A stretch of DNA of 64,000 nt, taken from Bradyrhizobium sp. in8p8 (GTDB lineage: Bacteria; Pseudomonadota; Alphaproteobacteria; Rhizobiales; Xanthobacteraceae). A program made the position numbers and the translations under genes. The notes under the pieces were generated by a model. That model was not told the DNA's origin. It searched no databases and saw only the letters and a list, made by a program, of their open reading frames with translations. This document shows positions 8,735-16,030 of this stretch, piece after piece (positions within the stretch are counted from its first letter, which is position 1; each line of letters opens with the position of its first letter). The stretch lies in assembly GCF_000426845.1 (NCBI RefSeq), contig NZ_AUGD01000019.1, positions 30,550-94,549 of the forward strand, in the 5' to 3' direction.

Positions 8735-9716
8735 TCCGCTTCCTGATTTCGCGCCGCGCGATGCTGGCGTTGACCGGTCTCGCGATGCTGCTGCCCGCGC
8801 CGGGTCGTTCGCAGGCCAACTACCCGAACAAGGCGATCACATCGTCGTGCCCTTTGCACCGGGTGGCAGCACCGACGTGCTCGCGCGTCGTGTTGGCGAC
8901 AAGCTCGCCGCGGCCTTGGGCCAGCCCGTCGTGGTCGACAATCGAGCGGGCGCCGGCGGCGTTCTCGGCGCCGACTTCGTGGCTAAATCCGCACCCGACG
9001 GCTACACCCTGCTGGCCGGCGTCACCGGCAGCAACGCCATCGCGCAGGCGCTGTACGCAAAATTGCCCTACGACGTGATCAAGGACTTCGCGCCGCTGTC
9101 GACGTTGGTGACTGCGCCGCTGGTGCTGGCCGTCAACCCCGACATGAAGGCGAACACGGCAACCGAGTTTCTCGCCCTCGCCAAGTCAAAGCCGGGCGAG
9201 TTGAGTTTCGGTTCGGCCGGCAATGGCACGTCGATGCATCTTACTGGCGAGATGTACAAGCAGGCGGCCGATGTGTCGATGGTGCACGTTCCCTACCGCG
9301 GCAGCGCCGCCATGCTCACCGACCTGATGAGCGGTCAGATCCAGGTCACGTTTGGCGACGTCCTGGTGCTGATGCCGCAGATTCAAGCCGGAAAGATTCG
9401 CGCGCTGGCCGTCACATCGAAAGTCAGGCACCCCTTGCTGCCGGACGTGCCGACGCTGGATGAAGCGGGATTGAAGGGTTTCGAGGCGCTGTCATGGCAA
9501 GGCTTGTTTGCGCCGGCCGGTACGCCGCCCGAGGTGATCGAAAAGCTGAGCGCGGAAGTGAACAAGGCGCTGCAATCCCCTGACATCAAGGATTACTTTG
9601 CGGCGCAGGGCTTCATCGTCCAGGGCTCGACCCCTGAGGCCTTCAAGGCCTTTGTCGCGAGCGAGGTGAAGAAGTGGACGCCGATTGTGAAGTATTCGGG
9701 TTCCCAGGTGGATTGA
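8731..9716 (+). pseudogene. Tripartite tricarboxylate transporter (Bug/TctC) binding protein, frameshifted
   Basis: The ATG at 8731 overlaps the hyuB stop and begins a signal-peptide-like N-terminus (SRRAMLALTGLAMLLPAPG) followed by YPNKAIT. A single missing base near 8842-8846 (ATC AC- ATC GTC) shifts the frame. The rest (VPFAPGGSTDVLARRVGDKL through VPYRGSAAMLTDLMSGQI to the end at 9716) is an intact Bug-family solute-binding domain in the next frame. Restoring one base would give about 328 residues, the normal family length. It is either a recent pseudogene or a sequencing error. Bug proteins bind carboxylates and amino acids for TctAB permeases; no tctA or tctB is nearby, so it would be an orphan receptor for the Hyu substrate. 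Confidence 0.8.
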
Positions 9717-10386
9717 GCTGGCGCCGCCGCCGCTGTGCTAATTGGGCCTCCGGTTGCGATGGAAATACATCTAGTCAGTTCAATAGATCTATGGGCAGCC
9801 AATTTCACGGTCCAACGGTCTGATCTTTGGCTCGGACAGCCATACGCGGTAGGCCAGCCAAACTCGACTTGGATGAACGCGCACCTAACGGCGGATAGCC
9901 CTCGACGAGACCCGTGACGCTGCTGCTGCGAGCCGTCTCGCTTTCCTTGCTAGGGTGCGCGCGTTCCGAGCAGGGGGCGCTCTCAACACCGCTTAGTCTA
10001 AGCGCGTTTCCATAGCGACGATCCCGGCATTATGGATCGTCAGGTCGATCGGAACGCTACGATCCCCACCAGCGATAACGATCCTCCCGAGGATCTCGGC
10101 GGTTGCGGATGGTGGCTTCTGGCGGAGCCGGAAGAGCGACTGTGCAGGCCGCCCGCGTGGTTGGTCGCGATCGGCGGCAGGGTACGAAACTCGCGCGGCT
10201 CGGCCTCGCAAAGGATAGCGGCGATCGCTCTGCGGTTGAGAAATGGGGGCGAAAGTGCTCAGGGGGAGTTGTGCGCGTCCGGTGTACCGGCTCCGGCCGT
10301 CGAGTTTTTTTTCGCCGCCAGATCTGCCGTCTTGCAGGTCTGTGTAGTCCCCTCTCAGCTTTGGATGGGTGAGACGTCCAATACGC
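9717..10386. other. Gene-free stretch between the Hyu operon and a small coiled-coil gene
   Basis: I see no supportable coding region here on either strand. Open frames such as the minus-strand frame at 9993-10496 show no recognisable family, and their composition fits chance readings of GC-rich DNA. Base composition is mixed, with some AT-rich patches near 9760-9800, which fits old junction DNA at the edge of an accessory region. Confidence 0.5.
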
Positions 10387-10740
10387 ATGAAGGAACTGCA
10401 AAACACCCAGGCAGCACTCGCCCGCCTTCGCGGCCAGCGGGCAGAGATCGACGCCGAAATATCCCGCTTGGAAGCGGCCCAGGAGGCACAGGTCACTCAG
10501 GCGATGATCGAGAAGGTGAAAGCGCTTGGTATCGCACACCTGCCGATCGCGCAAATCCTGGCGGACCTAGACAAGATCGGTGAAAGCATGCCGCAGGTCT
10601 CGCCGACGCCGAAGGACGATGATCCGGAATGCGACGAACAGGCAAATAGCGCGACGTTTGTCCGGTTGAGCCGCAATGGGTCCCCGGCTAGACGCGCTAC
10701 GCACCACCCGGCCCGAACCACGTCGTCAAGACGTCCTTGA
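10387..10740 (+). CDS. Small coiled-coil hypothetical protein, probably truncated at its 3' end
   Basis: A 117-residue protein. The first part (MKELQNTQAALARLRGQRAE, then EISRLEAAQEAQVTQAMIEK) is a clear amphipathic coiled coil, followed by a helical segment and an acidic linker. The segment ATFVRLSRNGSPARRA looks like the start of a basic domain, but after about residue 100 the composition changes to low-complexity Arg/Pro/Thr and the frame runs 44 bp into the 3' end of the convergent flavin monooxygenase. I infer that the original C-terminal domain was lost at a junction near 10,690. I do not recognise a functional family; the N-terminus faintly recalls H-NS-like oligomerisation regions. 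Confidence 0.5.
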   Translation: MKELQNTQAALARLRGQRAEIDAEISRLEAAQEAQVTQAMIEKVKALGIAHLPIAQILADLDKIGESMPQVSPTPKDDDPECDEQANSATFVRLSRNGSPARRATHHPARTTSSRRP

Positions 10741-12217
10741 GGCCATTCTGATTCTCGTCGCCCACCCAGGCCACATGCCCGTCCGGCCGCACCAGCACGG
10801 CGCCCGGCGCGGGCACCGCTCCGATGACCGGAAGTTGCCATGCGCCGTCGTGATCGGCATCGACCGCCACGATGCGATCCGCCCAGGGCGTGATGTCGAT
10901 GCCGCCCGGCTTGCCGAAATCGAGCAGCAGGCCGCGCGCGCCGTGCAGAAGCGTGAACAGCCGCTGCTTGCGTCCATCCACCACGAGATCGAGATCGGGC
11001 ATGCGGCGGCCGAGCAAAGCGTGACCTTCGCCGAGATCGTAGGCGATGTCGAGCCCGCTCATCATCGCGCCGAACCGTCGTCGCGGCTCGTCCATGGCGA
11101 GCAGCTCGGACACGATCTCGCGCGCGGCCTTGCGGCCGTCGTCGCCGCGGCGGAGCAGGGCGATCTGCGCCATGGTGTTCTTCAAGACGCGCGCGGCGAC
11201 GGGTTGGCGCTCGGCATGGTAGCTCTCAAGCAGGCCGTCCGGCGAGATGCCCCTGACGACCTGCGCCAGCTTCCAGCCGAGATTGACCGCGTCCTGCACA
11301 CCGAGGTTGAGGCCCTGGCCGCCGACGGAATGATGGATGTGCGCGGCATCGCCGGCGAGCAGCACGCGGCCCTTGCGATAGGACGCGGCCTGCCGCGCCG
11401 CATCGGTGAAGCGGGAGATCCAGGCGGGATTTCGCACGCCGAAGTCCGTGCCGTACACGGCGGCGAGGGCCTCGCCGAGATCGCGCAAGGTGGGCTCGCC
11501 CCCGCGCGCCAGCGTCGCTTCCGTGACGACGACGAGAATGCGTCCATGCTCCGTCCTGCTGAGGCCGTGGAAGCCGAGCGCGTCGTGGCGCAGGCCGAGG
11601 ACTGGCTCATCGTGCATCTCGACCTCGGCCATCAGATTGCTGAGCGTCGGCGGGAAGCCTGCGAAGTCGATGCCGGCCGCCTTGCGCACCGCGCTGCGGC
11701 CGCCGTCGCAGCCGACGAGATAATCGGCGCGCAAGCGCTCGCCGCAGGACAGGGCGACGTCGATGCCGGTCTCGTCCTGCGCGAAGCCCGTCACCTCTCG
11801 GCTCCGATAGACCGGCACCGCGAGCTCCGCGACCCAGCCGGCGAGGATGCGCTCGATGTGGCTCTGCCGCAGCGCAAGCCCGTAAGGATGGCGGGTGGGG
11901 AGGTCGCCGATGTCGAGCCTGGTCCAGGCGAAGCCGGCGAGCTGGGTGATCTTCCCTTCGCGCAGGAAACGCTCGGCGACGCCGCGCTGATCGAGGATCT
12001 CGATCGTGCGGGCGTGCAGTCCGCCGGCGCGCGTCTCGACGATCGCCTGATCGGGGCGCCGTTCGACGATCGCGACGTCGACATGCGCGAGGGCGAGCTC
12101 GGCCGCCAGCATCAGGCCGGCCGGGCCGCCGCCGGCGATGACGACCTCATGGCCGGTGATCGCGCGTTCTGCACGCGGTCGGCGGCGCGATTGGGACGTC
12201 GGAAGCAAGACAGGCAT
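10697..12217 (-). CDS. FAD-dependent aromatic monooxygenase (PheA/TfdB/MhpA class A)
   Basis: A 506-residue class A flavoprotein monooxygenase. The N-terminal dinucleotide motif is VVIAGGGPAGLMLAAELALA, the DG motif is YLVGCDGGRSAVRKAAGIDF, and the GD motif is LLAGDAAHIHHSVGGQGLNL. A C-terminal thioredoxin-like domain carries RPDGHVAWVGD. Such enzymes hydroxylate phenolic or polyketide rings with NAD(P)H and O2. The ATG at 12217 (MPVLLPTSQ) gives the normal length. It stands alone, convergent with the truncated coiled-coil gene, so the substrate is unknown. A 10-bp inverted repeat lies just upstream of its start codon. Confidence 0.85.
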   Translation of the reverse strand: MPVLLPTSQSRRRPRAERAITGHEVVIAGGGPAGLMLAAELALAHVDVAIVERRPDQAIVETRAGGLHARTIEILDQRGVAERFLREGKITQLAGFAWTRLDIGDLPTRHPYGLALRQSHIERILAGWVAELAVPVYRSREVTGFAQDETGIDVALSCGERLRADYLVGCDGGRSAVRKAAGIDFAGFPPTLSNLMAEVEMHDEPVLGLRHDALGFHGLSRTEHGRILVVVTEATLARGGEPTLRDLGEALAAVYGTDFGVRNPAWISRFTDAARQAASYRKGRVLLAGDAAHIHHSVGGQGLNLGVQDAVNLGWKLAQVVRGISPDGLLESYHAERQPVAARVLKNTMAQIALLRRGDDGRKAAREIVSELLAMDEPRRRFGAMMSGLDIAYDLGEGHALLGRRMPDLDLVVDGRKQRLFTLLHGARGLLLDFGKPGGIDITPWADRIVAVDADHDGAWQLPVIGAVPAPGAVLVRPDGHVAWVGDENQNGLKDVLTTWFGPGGA

Positions 12218-12223
12218 GGCGTG

Positions 12224-12254
12224 ACCCCTCGACTGGTTGTTCGGGTCGAGGGGT
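12224..12254. promoter_or_regulatory. Perfect 10-bp inverted repeat in the leader of the flavin monooxygenase
   Basis: ACCCCTCGAC (12224-12233) and GTCGAGGGGT (12245-12254) are perfect reverse complements separated by 11 bp, ending 7 bp upstream of the minus-strand ATG at 12217. This could be an operator for an unlinked repressor, or an mRNA hairpin that occludes the ribosome-binding region. There is no T-run, so it is not a simple terminator. Confidence 0.5.
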
Positions 12255-12344
12255 CTTACGCGATCGCCGGGGGCTTGAAGCAAGTCCCTCGCGCACCACA
12301 TATCGAGCTGGGAGGAGGGGCTTTCGGCTTCCGTGCCGGCCGCG

Positions 12345-12436
12345 TTGACACGTCGGGCAAAACACCGGCAGAATGGCATCATCGAAAGAGTTCGGCCGAG
12401 CCCGCGCGGAAGTGATCCGCTGCGGGTTTTCTTTTT
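12345..12436 (+). ncRNA. Candidate small RNA unit, copy A (promoter plus intrinsic terminator)
   Basis: TTGACA (12345-12350), an 18-bp spacer and CAGAAT (12369-12374) form a sigma70-like promoter. About 55 bp later a hairpin (CCCGC...GCGGG, 12401-12426) is followed by TTTTCTTTTT. If transcription starts near 12381 the RNA would be about 55 nt. The same architecture recurs at 13119-13206. The promoter-to-early-RNA part and the terminator stem are nearly identical between copies, while the middle differs. No start codon or reading frame is conserved between the copies. Confidence 0.5.
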
Positions 12437-12447
12437 GGCGCGATGTC

Positions 12448-12792
12448 TCAGCAGATGCCGGTGGTTCGCTGCATCACGTCGGCGAGCTCCTCGAAGGAGA
12501 AGGGCTTGCGGATCATCGGCAGGCCGCCGCGCCGCGGCTCGCGCCCGGACAATTGCAGCATCTTCAGCTCCGGACGCGCCCGCCTCGCCAGCTCGGCGAG
12601 CTCGTGGCCGTCCATGCCTGGCATGTTGATGTCGGTGATGAGGATGGAGATGTCCGGATTCTGCTCGAGCCGCTCGAGCGCATGCGCGCCGTCGTGGGCG
12701 CTGATCACCTCGCAGCCGAGATCCTCCAGCATGTCCACGATCACGCCGAGGACAGCGGGATCGTCGTCGACAACCAGGACGGTGTGGCTCAT
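12448..12792 (-). CDS. Single-domain response regulator (CheY-like receiver)
   Basis: A 114-residue stand-alone REC domain. The acidic pocket is D9-D11 (VLVVDDDPAV), the phospho-acceptor is D54 in LITDINMPGMDG, the switch Ser is S82 (LQLSG) and the conserved Lys is K96 in RKPF. There is no output domain, so it must act by protein contact or as a phosphorelay intermediate. No histidine kinase is encoded in the window. It lies between the two candidate small-RNA units, 12 bp beyond the terminator of copy A on the opposite strand. Confidence 0.9.
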   Translation of the reverse strand: MSHTVLVVDDDPAVLGVIVDMLEDLGCEVISAHDGAHALERLEQNPDISILITDINMPGMDGHELAELARRARPELKMLQLSGREPRRGGLPMIRKPFSFEELADVMQRTTGIC

Positions 12793-12855
12793 GTCACGAA
12801 TGTTCCTTCCGCAAGAGAGATAAACGCGCCGCTCGCCGGGGAAGTTCCTGCAAGC

Positions 12856-13071
12856 CTAGTCGTCCTTCGACAAATCGCCGGGCTTGGCGGGGAGGTCCAT
12901 GGCGCCGCCCTCGCCATGCGCGAGGTCGCGGCCCGTATCTTCGTTCTCGCCGCTATCTTTGACGATACCTCGCTCGTCGCGCGCCTCCTCGCCGCGTGGC
13001 TTCTGTTCGCTGCGCGGGCCGGCTCCGGCCAGGTTGCGCGATGTCTCTTGTGGAATCGAGTTGGATGTCAT
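12856..13071 (-). CDS. Small acidic hydrophilic hypothetical protein
   Basis: A 71-residue protein starting at the ATG at 13071 (MTSNSIPQETSRNLAGAGPR), preceded by a strong AGGAGG Shine-Dalgarno six bases upstream, which decides the start. It is rich in Glu, Asp, Gly and Arg, has no hydrophobic segment and is predicted to be disordered. Similar short, charged stress-type proteins are common in rhizobia, but I do not recognise a named family. It is co-directional with the response regulator, with a 63-bp gap. Confidence 0.6.
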   Translation of the reverse strand: MTSNSIPQETSRNLAGAGPRSEQKPRGEEARDERGIVKDSGENEDTGRDLAHGEGGAMDLPAKPGDLSKDD

Positions 13072-13118
13072 GGGCCGATCCTCCTGATCGGTTAACTTTC
13101 GCGCAGCCTGCAAGTTCG

Positions 13119-13206
13119 TTTGACACGTCGGGCAAAACACCGGCAGAATGACATCATCGAGACGAGTTTGGTTGACCCGCGCGGAGAGATCCGCCGCGGG
13201 TTTTTT
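13119..13206 (+). ncRNA. Candidate small RNA unit, copy B
   Basis: TTGACA (13119-13124), an 18-bp spacer and CAGAAT (13143-13148), then a hairpin CCCGCGCGGA...TCCGCCGCGGG (13175-13199) followed by six T. The predicted transcript starts near 13155 and is about 50 nt. The promoter spacer sequence is identical to that of copy A (774 bp away), and the terminator stem is nearly the same. Spacing of parts is also kept, which argues for a duplicated functional unit and against chance similarity. Confidence 0.5.
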
Positions 13207-13410
13207 CGTTCTCGATTGCGGAATCGGACGGCGGCGGCGCATTGCGGCCACGCACTCGTCAGACCTGGGGCGCCAATCGGCGCGCCGTCGTCCGAACCAT
13301 TGCTGGCCGGCACGCGCTAACGTGCCGGTCCGCGGCGCCGGGCCATTCGCCCGCGCCGCTGCGGTCTCCGGGATGGAGAGAGGGTTCGCGCCCGAAACGA
13401 TCGCGCCGCG

Positions 13411-13671
13411 ATGCTGCGATCCGCCGCGCATTTTCTTCACGGGAGAGATGATGACCGCTTATCTGATAACACTCGCCGTTACGAGCCGGACAAGCTGATG
13501 GGTTATTGCGTCGCGCTCTATTTCGCAAAGCTCCTGGTCTGGGACAAGGTTCTCGGATTGGGCTCGACCGATGCCCTGGCCGGATTTGCGGCGATCACGG
13601 CCAATCTTGTGGTCTCGTTCTACTTCGCCAAGCGCGGTTTCGAGAACGTCGCGAGGATAATCAAGCGATGA
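13411..13671 (+). CDS. Small two-helix membrane protein, prophage-like
   Basis: The C-terminal part has two hydrophobic segments, YCVALYFAKLLVWDKVLGL and ALAGFAAITANLVVSFYFA, and ends RGFENVARIIKR. The start is uncertain. The ATG at 13411 opens an 86-residue frame with an odd N-terminus; an internal ATG at 13498 gives 57 residues. A good Shine-Dalgarno (GGGAGAG) precedes ATGATG at 13448, but in another frame that stops after 16 codons. The peptide DDRLSDNTRRYEPDKLMGYC in the productive frame suggests that a base was lost just after that start. It overlaps the next gene by ATGA. Probably a prophage or gene-transfer-agent leftover; function unknown. Confidence 0.5.
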   Translation: MLRSAAHFLHGRDDDRLSDNTRRYEPDKLMGYCVALYFAKLLVWDKVLGLGSTDALAGFAAITANLVVSFYFAKRGFENVARIIKR

Positions 13672-13967
13672 AGATGCCGGAAAACGAGATCAAGGCCATT
13701 GTGGCCGAAGCGCTGGCTGAACATCACAGGCTCCAGCAAGAAAACATCAACGCGATCGTGTTGAAGGCGGTGGCTTCGGTGCTGGCCTCATTCGGCATCG
13801 AAGATGACGATCGAAGGGAGCTGAGGGCCGATCTCCAACATTTGCGAAGGTGGCGGAGGAGCGTGGAGCAGGCCCAGAGCTACACTCTCAAGGCCGTGAT
13901 CACGATGATCGCCACCGGCCTGATGGGGGCCGTCTGGCTTGGCGTCAAGGTCGTGCTCGGCAAGTGA
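13668..13967 (+). CDS. Small tail-anchored membrane protein, prophage-like
   Basis: A 99-residue protein with ATG at 13668 overlapping the upstream stop, so the pair is coupled. Residues 1-75 are helical and charged (ENEIKAIVAEALAEHHRLQQ, then ELRADLQHLRRWRRSVEQ) and residues about 77-97 form one transmembrane helix (VITMIATGLMGAVWLGVKVV). The pair of a two-helix membrane protein and a tail-anchored coiled-coil protein resembles lysis or packaging accessory pairs in rhizobial prophages. I do not assign a function. Confidence 0.6.
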   Translation: MKMPENEIKAIVAEALAEHHRLQQENINAIVLKAVASVLASFGIEDDDRRELRADLQHLRRWRRSVEQAQSYTLKAVITMIATGLMGAVWLGVKVVLGK

Positions 13968-14007
13968 GCCTTCACGACGACGGCGATGCTGCACTTGCGG
14001 TTACGTC

Positions 14008-14460
14008 AATCCTAGCGGACGGTTTCGATCCATCTACAGGATTCGTATTGTCGATGCGTCCGATGACGACATCGTCGATTCGTTGTGTGAACTGCATCGG
14101 TTGACGTTCCTCAATTCAGCCACCATGCCTCAATTCGAGATTGGAGCGTGGTGGCTGGCCTATCATGGGGATGTTGCAGTCGCTTTCGCCGGCATCGTTC
14201 CATCGACGCACGTGAGCAATGGTGGTTATTTCTCCAGGGTCGGCGTGCTGCAACGGCATTGGGGGACGCGGCCTTCAGCGCAGATGATGCGTGCGGTCGA
14301 GGCAAGGGGAAGCCGCATGGGTTGGGACAGCATCGTCTCCGACACAACGGACAAACCGGTATCTGCCAACAACTTCATCCAGGCTGGTTATCGGCTCTTC
14401 GCGCCGAAGACGCCATGGGCCTGAGCGCACACCCTCTACTGGAGAAAGCGCATCCGCTGA
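14008..14460 (+). pseudogene. GNAT-like acetyltransferase remnant with lost start and early stop
   Basis: The frame encodes YRIRIVDASDDDIVDSLCEL, FEIGAWWLAYHGDVAVAFAG, NGGYFSRVGVLQRHWG and DKPVSANNFIQAGYRLFAPK, a GNAT fold with the usual beta4/beta5 features. No convincing start codon precedes the conserved N-terminus; the nearest in-frame option, the TTG at 13939, lies inside the upstream gene. An in-frame TGA at 14422-14424 interrupts the C-terminus, since the same frame continues AHTLYWRKRIR to a second stop at 14460. The first stop is most simply a TGG to TGA change. It follows the two prophage-like genes and belongs to the same remnant. Confidence 0.55.
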
Positions 14461-14548
14461 GCAGGTTTACATCGCAGGGAGCGTGCCTGCAACAGCCCCG
14501 GGATGCGGGCGAGATGCCGCGCCGGCTTCATGCGCATGGGCATGTCCA

Positions 14549-14583
14549 GGGCCTGGCAGCTCGAGCGCTGCCGGGCCCCTTTT
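14549..14583 (+). terminator. Rho-independent terminator
   Basis: A 12-bp stem (GGGCCTGGCAGC pairing with GCTGCCGGGCCC, one G-T pair) with a 6-base loop is followed by CTTTT. It lies between the prophage remnant and the CoA transferase gene and separates the two regions transcriptionally. Confidence 0.75.
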
Positions 14584-14696
14584 GCGTATTGAAGCGATGC
14601 AGGCGAGGCACTTGCGAAGTCGGCGGCGCCGGGCTTTAAGCTTTGCTCTTGCTGCAAATCGGCGGCCATAAGCCGATGTAAGGGAGCGCTCTATCG

Positions 14697-15965
14697 ATGC
14701 CCACCAAGCCCCAATTGCCGGAACGTTCACCGCGAGGGACGGCAGGTCCGGCTGCGCTCGATGGTCTGTTGGTCGTCGATTTTACGCGGGTGGTCGCCGG
14801 ACCGGCCTGCACACAGACGCTCGCCGATTTCGGTGCACACGTCATCAAGATCGAGAATCCCGATGGAGGCGACGACACGCGTGCCTATGAGCACGCCGAA
14901 ATCGGTGGTGAAAGCGCCGCCTATCTCAGCCTGAACCGCAACAAGCGCGGTATTGCGCTCGACCTTGCCATTCCGGAGGCTCGAGAGATCGCGCTGGATT
15001 TGATCCGCAAGGCAGATGTGGTCGTGGAGAACTTTTCGAGCGGGGTCATGAAGAAGTTCGGACTCGACTATCAGTCGGTCGCGCCGCTGAACCCACGGCT
15101 GGTCTATTGCTCGATCTCCGCCTACGGACGCACCGGACCGTTTGCCTCGCGGCCCGGCTTCGATCCCATCACCCAGGCGGAAAGCGGCTTCATGTCGCTC
15201 AACGGATTTGCCGACGGCCCTGCGGTTCGTACCGGTCCGCCCATCGTTGACATGGCGACGGGCATGTCTGCCTGCAATGCGATCCTGCTCGCGCTGCTGG
15301 CGCGCGACCGGCTCGGGCGGGGCCAGCATGTCGAAGTCGCCCTGTTCGACGTTGCGATGGGCATGACAGGCTTCTACGGCATGGCCTATCTCATCAACGG
15401 CGAAAACCCCGGCCGGTTCGGCAATTCGCCCAGTGGGTCTCCCACGGTCGGCGTCTACGAAGCCTCCGACGGGCCGCTCTACATGGCCTGCGCCAACGAC
15501 CGGCTCTACCGTCGGCTCGTGGTCGACGTGCTGAATCGGCCTGATCTCATCACCGACCCGCAATTTGCGACGCGCAAAGCGCGTTCGGAGAACAAGGAGC
15601 TGTTGCGCGCGGCCATCGCGGAGGTCTTCGCAAGCGATACTCTGGAGAACTGGATGGCCAAGATGAAGCGGGCCAATATTCCGGTCGGTTATCTTCGGAC
15701 GGTCGAGGAGGGGTTCAATGCGCCCGAGGCTCGCGAGCGCCATCGCCTGAATCGGATTCCGCACCCGACGGCGGAATGGGTGCCGAATATCGAGCCGCCA
15801 ATCACAATGAGCCTGACCGGCGCGATCGATCCCGTTGCGGCACCTCTGTTGGGCGAGCATACCGGGCAAGTCCTGCATGATACGCTCGGCTACGACGAAA
15901 GCCGGATCGCGGAATTTGCCGAGAGGGGCGCGTTTGGCGCGGTCAAGCCTCCAACCTCGGCGTGA
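14697..15965 (+). CDS. CaiB/BaiF family (class III) CoA transferase
   Basis: A 422-residue class III CoA transferase, which moves CoA between carboxylic acids through an aspartyl-CoA intermediate. The N-terminal motif LDGLLVVDFTRVVAGPACTQ, the GADVVKIE-like GAHVIKIENP, VVENFSSGVMKKFGLDY and the SAYGRTGPFASRPGFD block are all present. The catalytic aspartate is probably D185 in PPIVDMATG. An AAGGGAG precedes the ATG. It is followed after 65 bp by a two-component monooxygenase, suggesting that a carboxylic acid is activated as its CoA ester and then hydroxylated. The substrate is not predictable from sequence. Confidence 0.88.
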   Translation: MPTKPQLPERSPRGTAGPAALDGLLVVDFTRVVAGPACTQTLADFGAHVIKIENPDGGDDTRAYEHAEIGGESAAYLSLNRNKRGIALDLAIPEAREIALDLIRKADVVVENFSSGVMKKFGLDYQSVAPLNPRLVYCSISAYGRTGPFASRPGFDPITQAESGFMSLNGFADGPAVRTGPPIVDMATGMSACNAILLALLARDRLGRGQHVEVALFDVAMGMTGFYGMAYLINGENPGRFGNSPSGSPTVGVYEASDGPLYMACANDRLYRRLVVDVLNRPDLITDPQFATRKARSENKELLRAAIAEVFASDTLENWMAKMKRANIPVGYLRTVEEGFNAPEARERHRLNRIPHPTAEWVPNIEPPITMSLTGAIDPVAAPLLGEHTGQVLHDTLGYDESRIAEFAERGAFGAVKPPTSA

Positions 15966-16030
15966 GTCGCTTCCTCGGCTTGATTTGGCGAAGGTCCCGC
16001 CGCATAAATGCGTAACAGCGAGGGACACCA

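Noticed and set aside
9717..10386. Possible small genes in the gap after the Hyu operon
   Set aside because: None of the open frames shows homology, a convincing ribosome-binding site or typical codon use.
10676..12415. A 579-codon plus-strand open frame
   Set aside because: It is a shadow of the flavin monooxygenase, whose FAD motifs are clear on the minus strand.
14634..14647. Another MarR-type operator before the CoA transferase
   Set aside because: CTTTAAGCTT matches only the left half of the consensus and the right arm is absent, so I did not count it.
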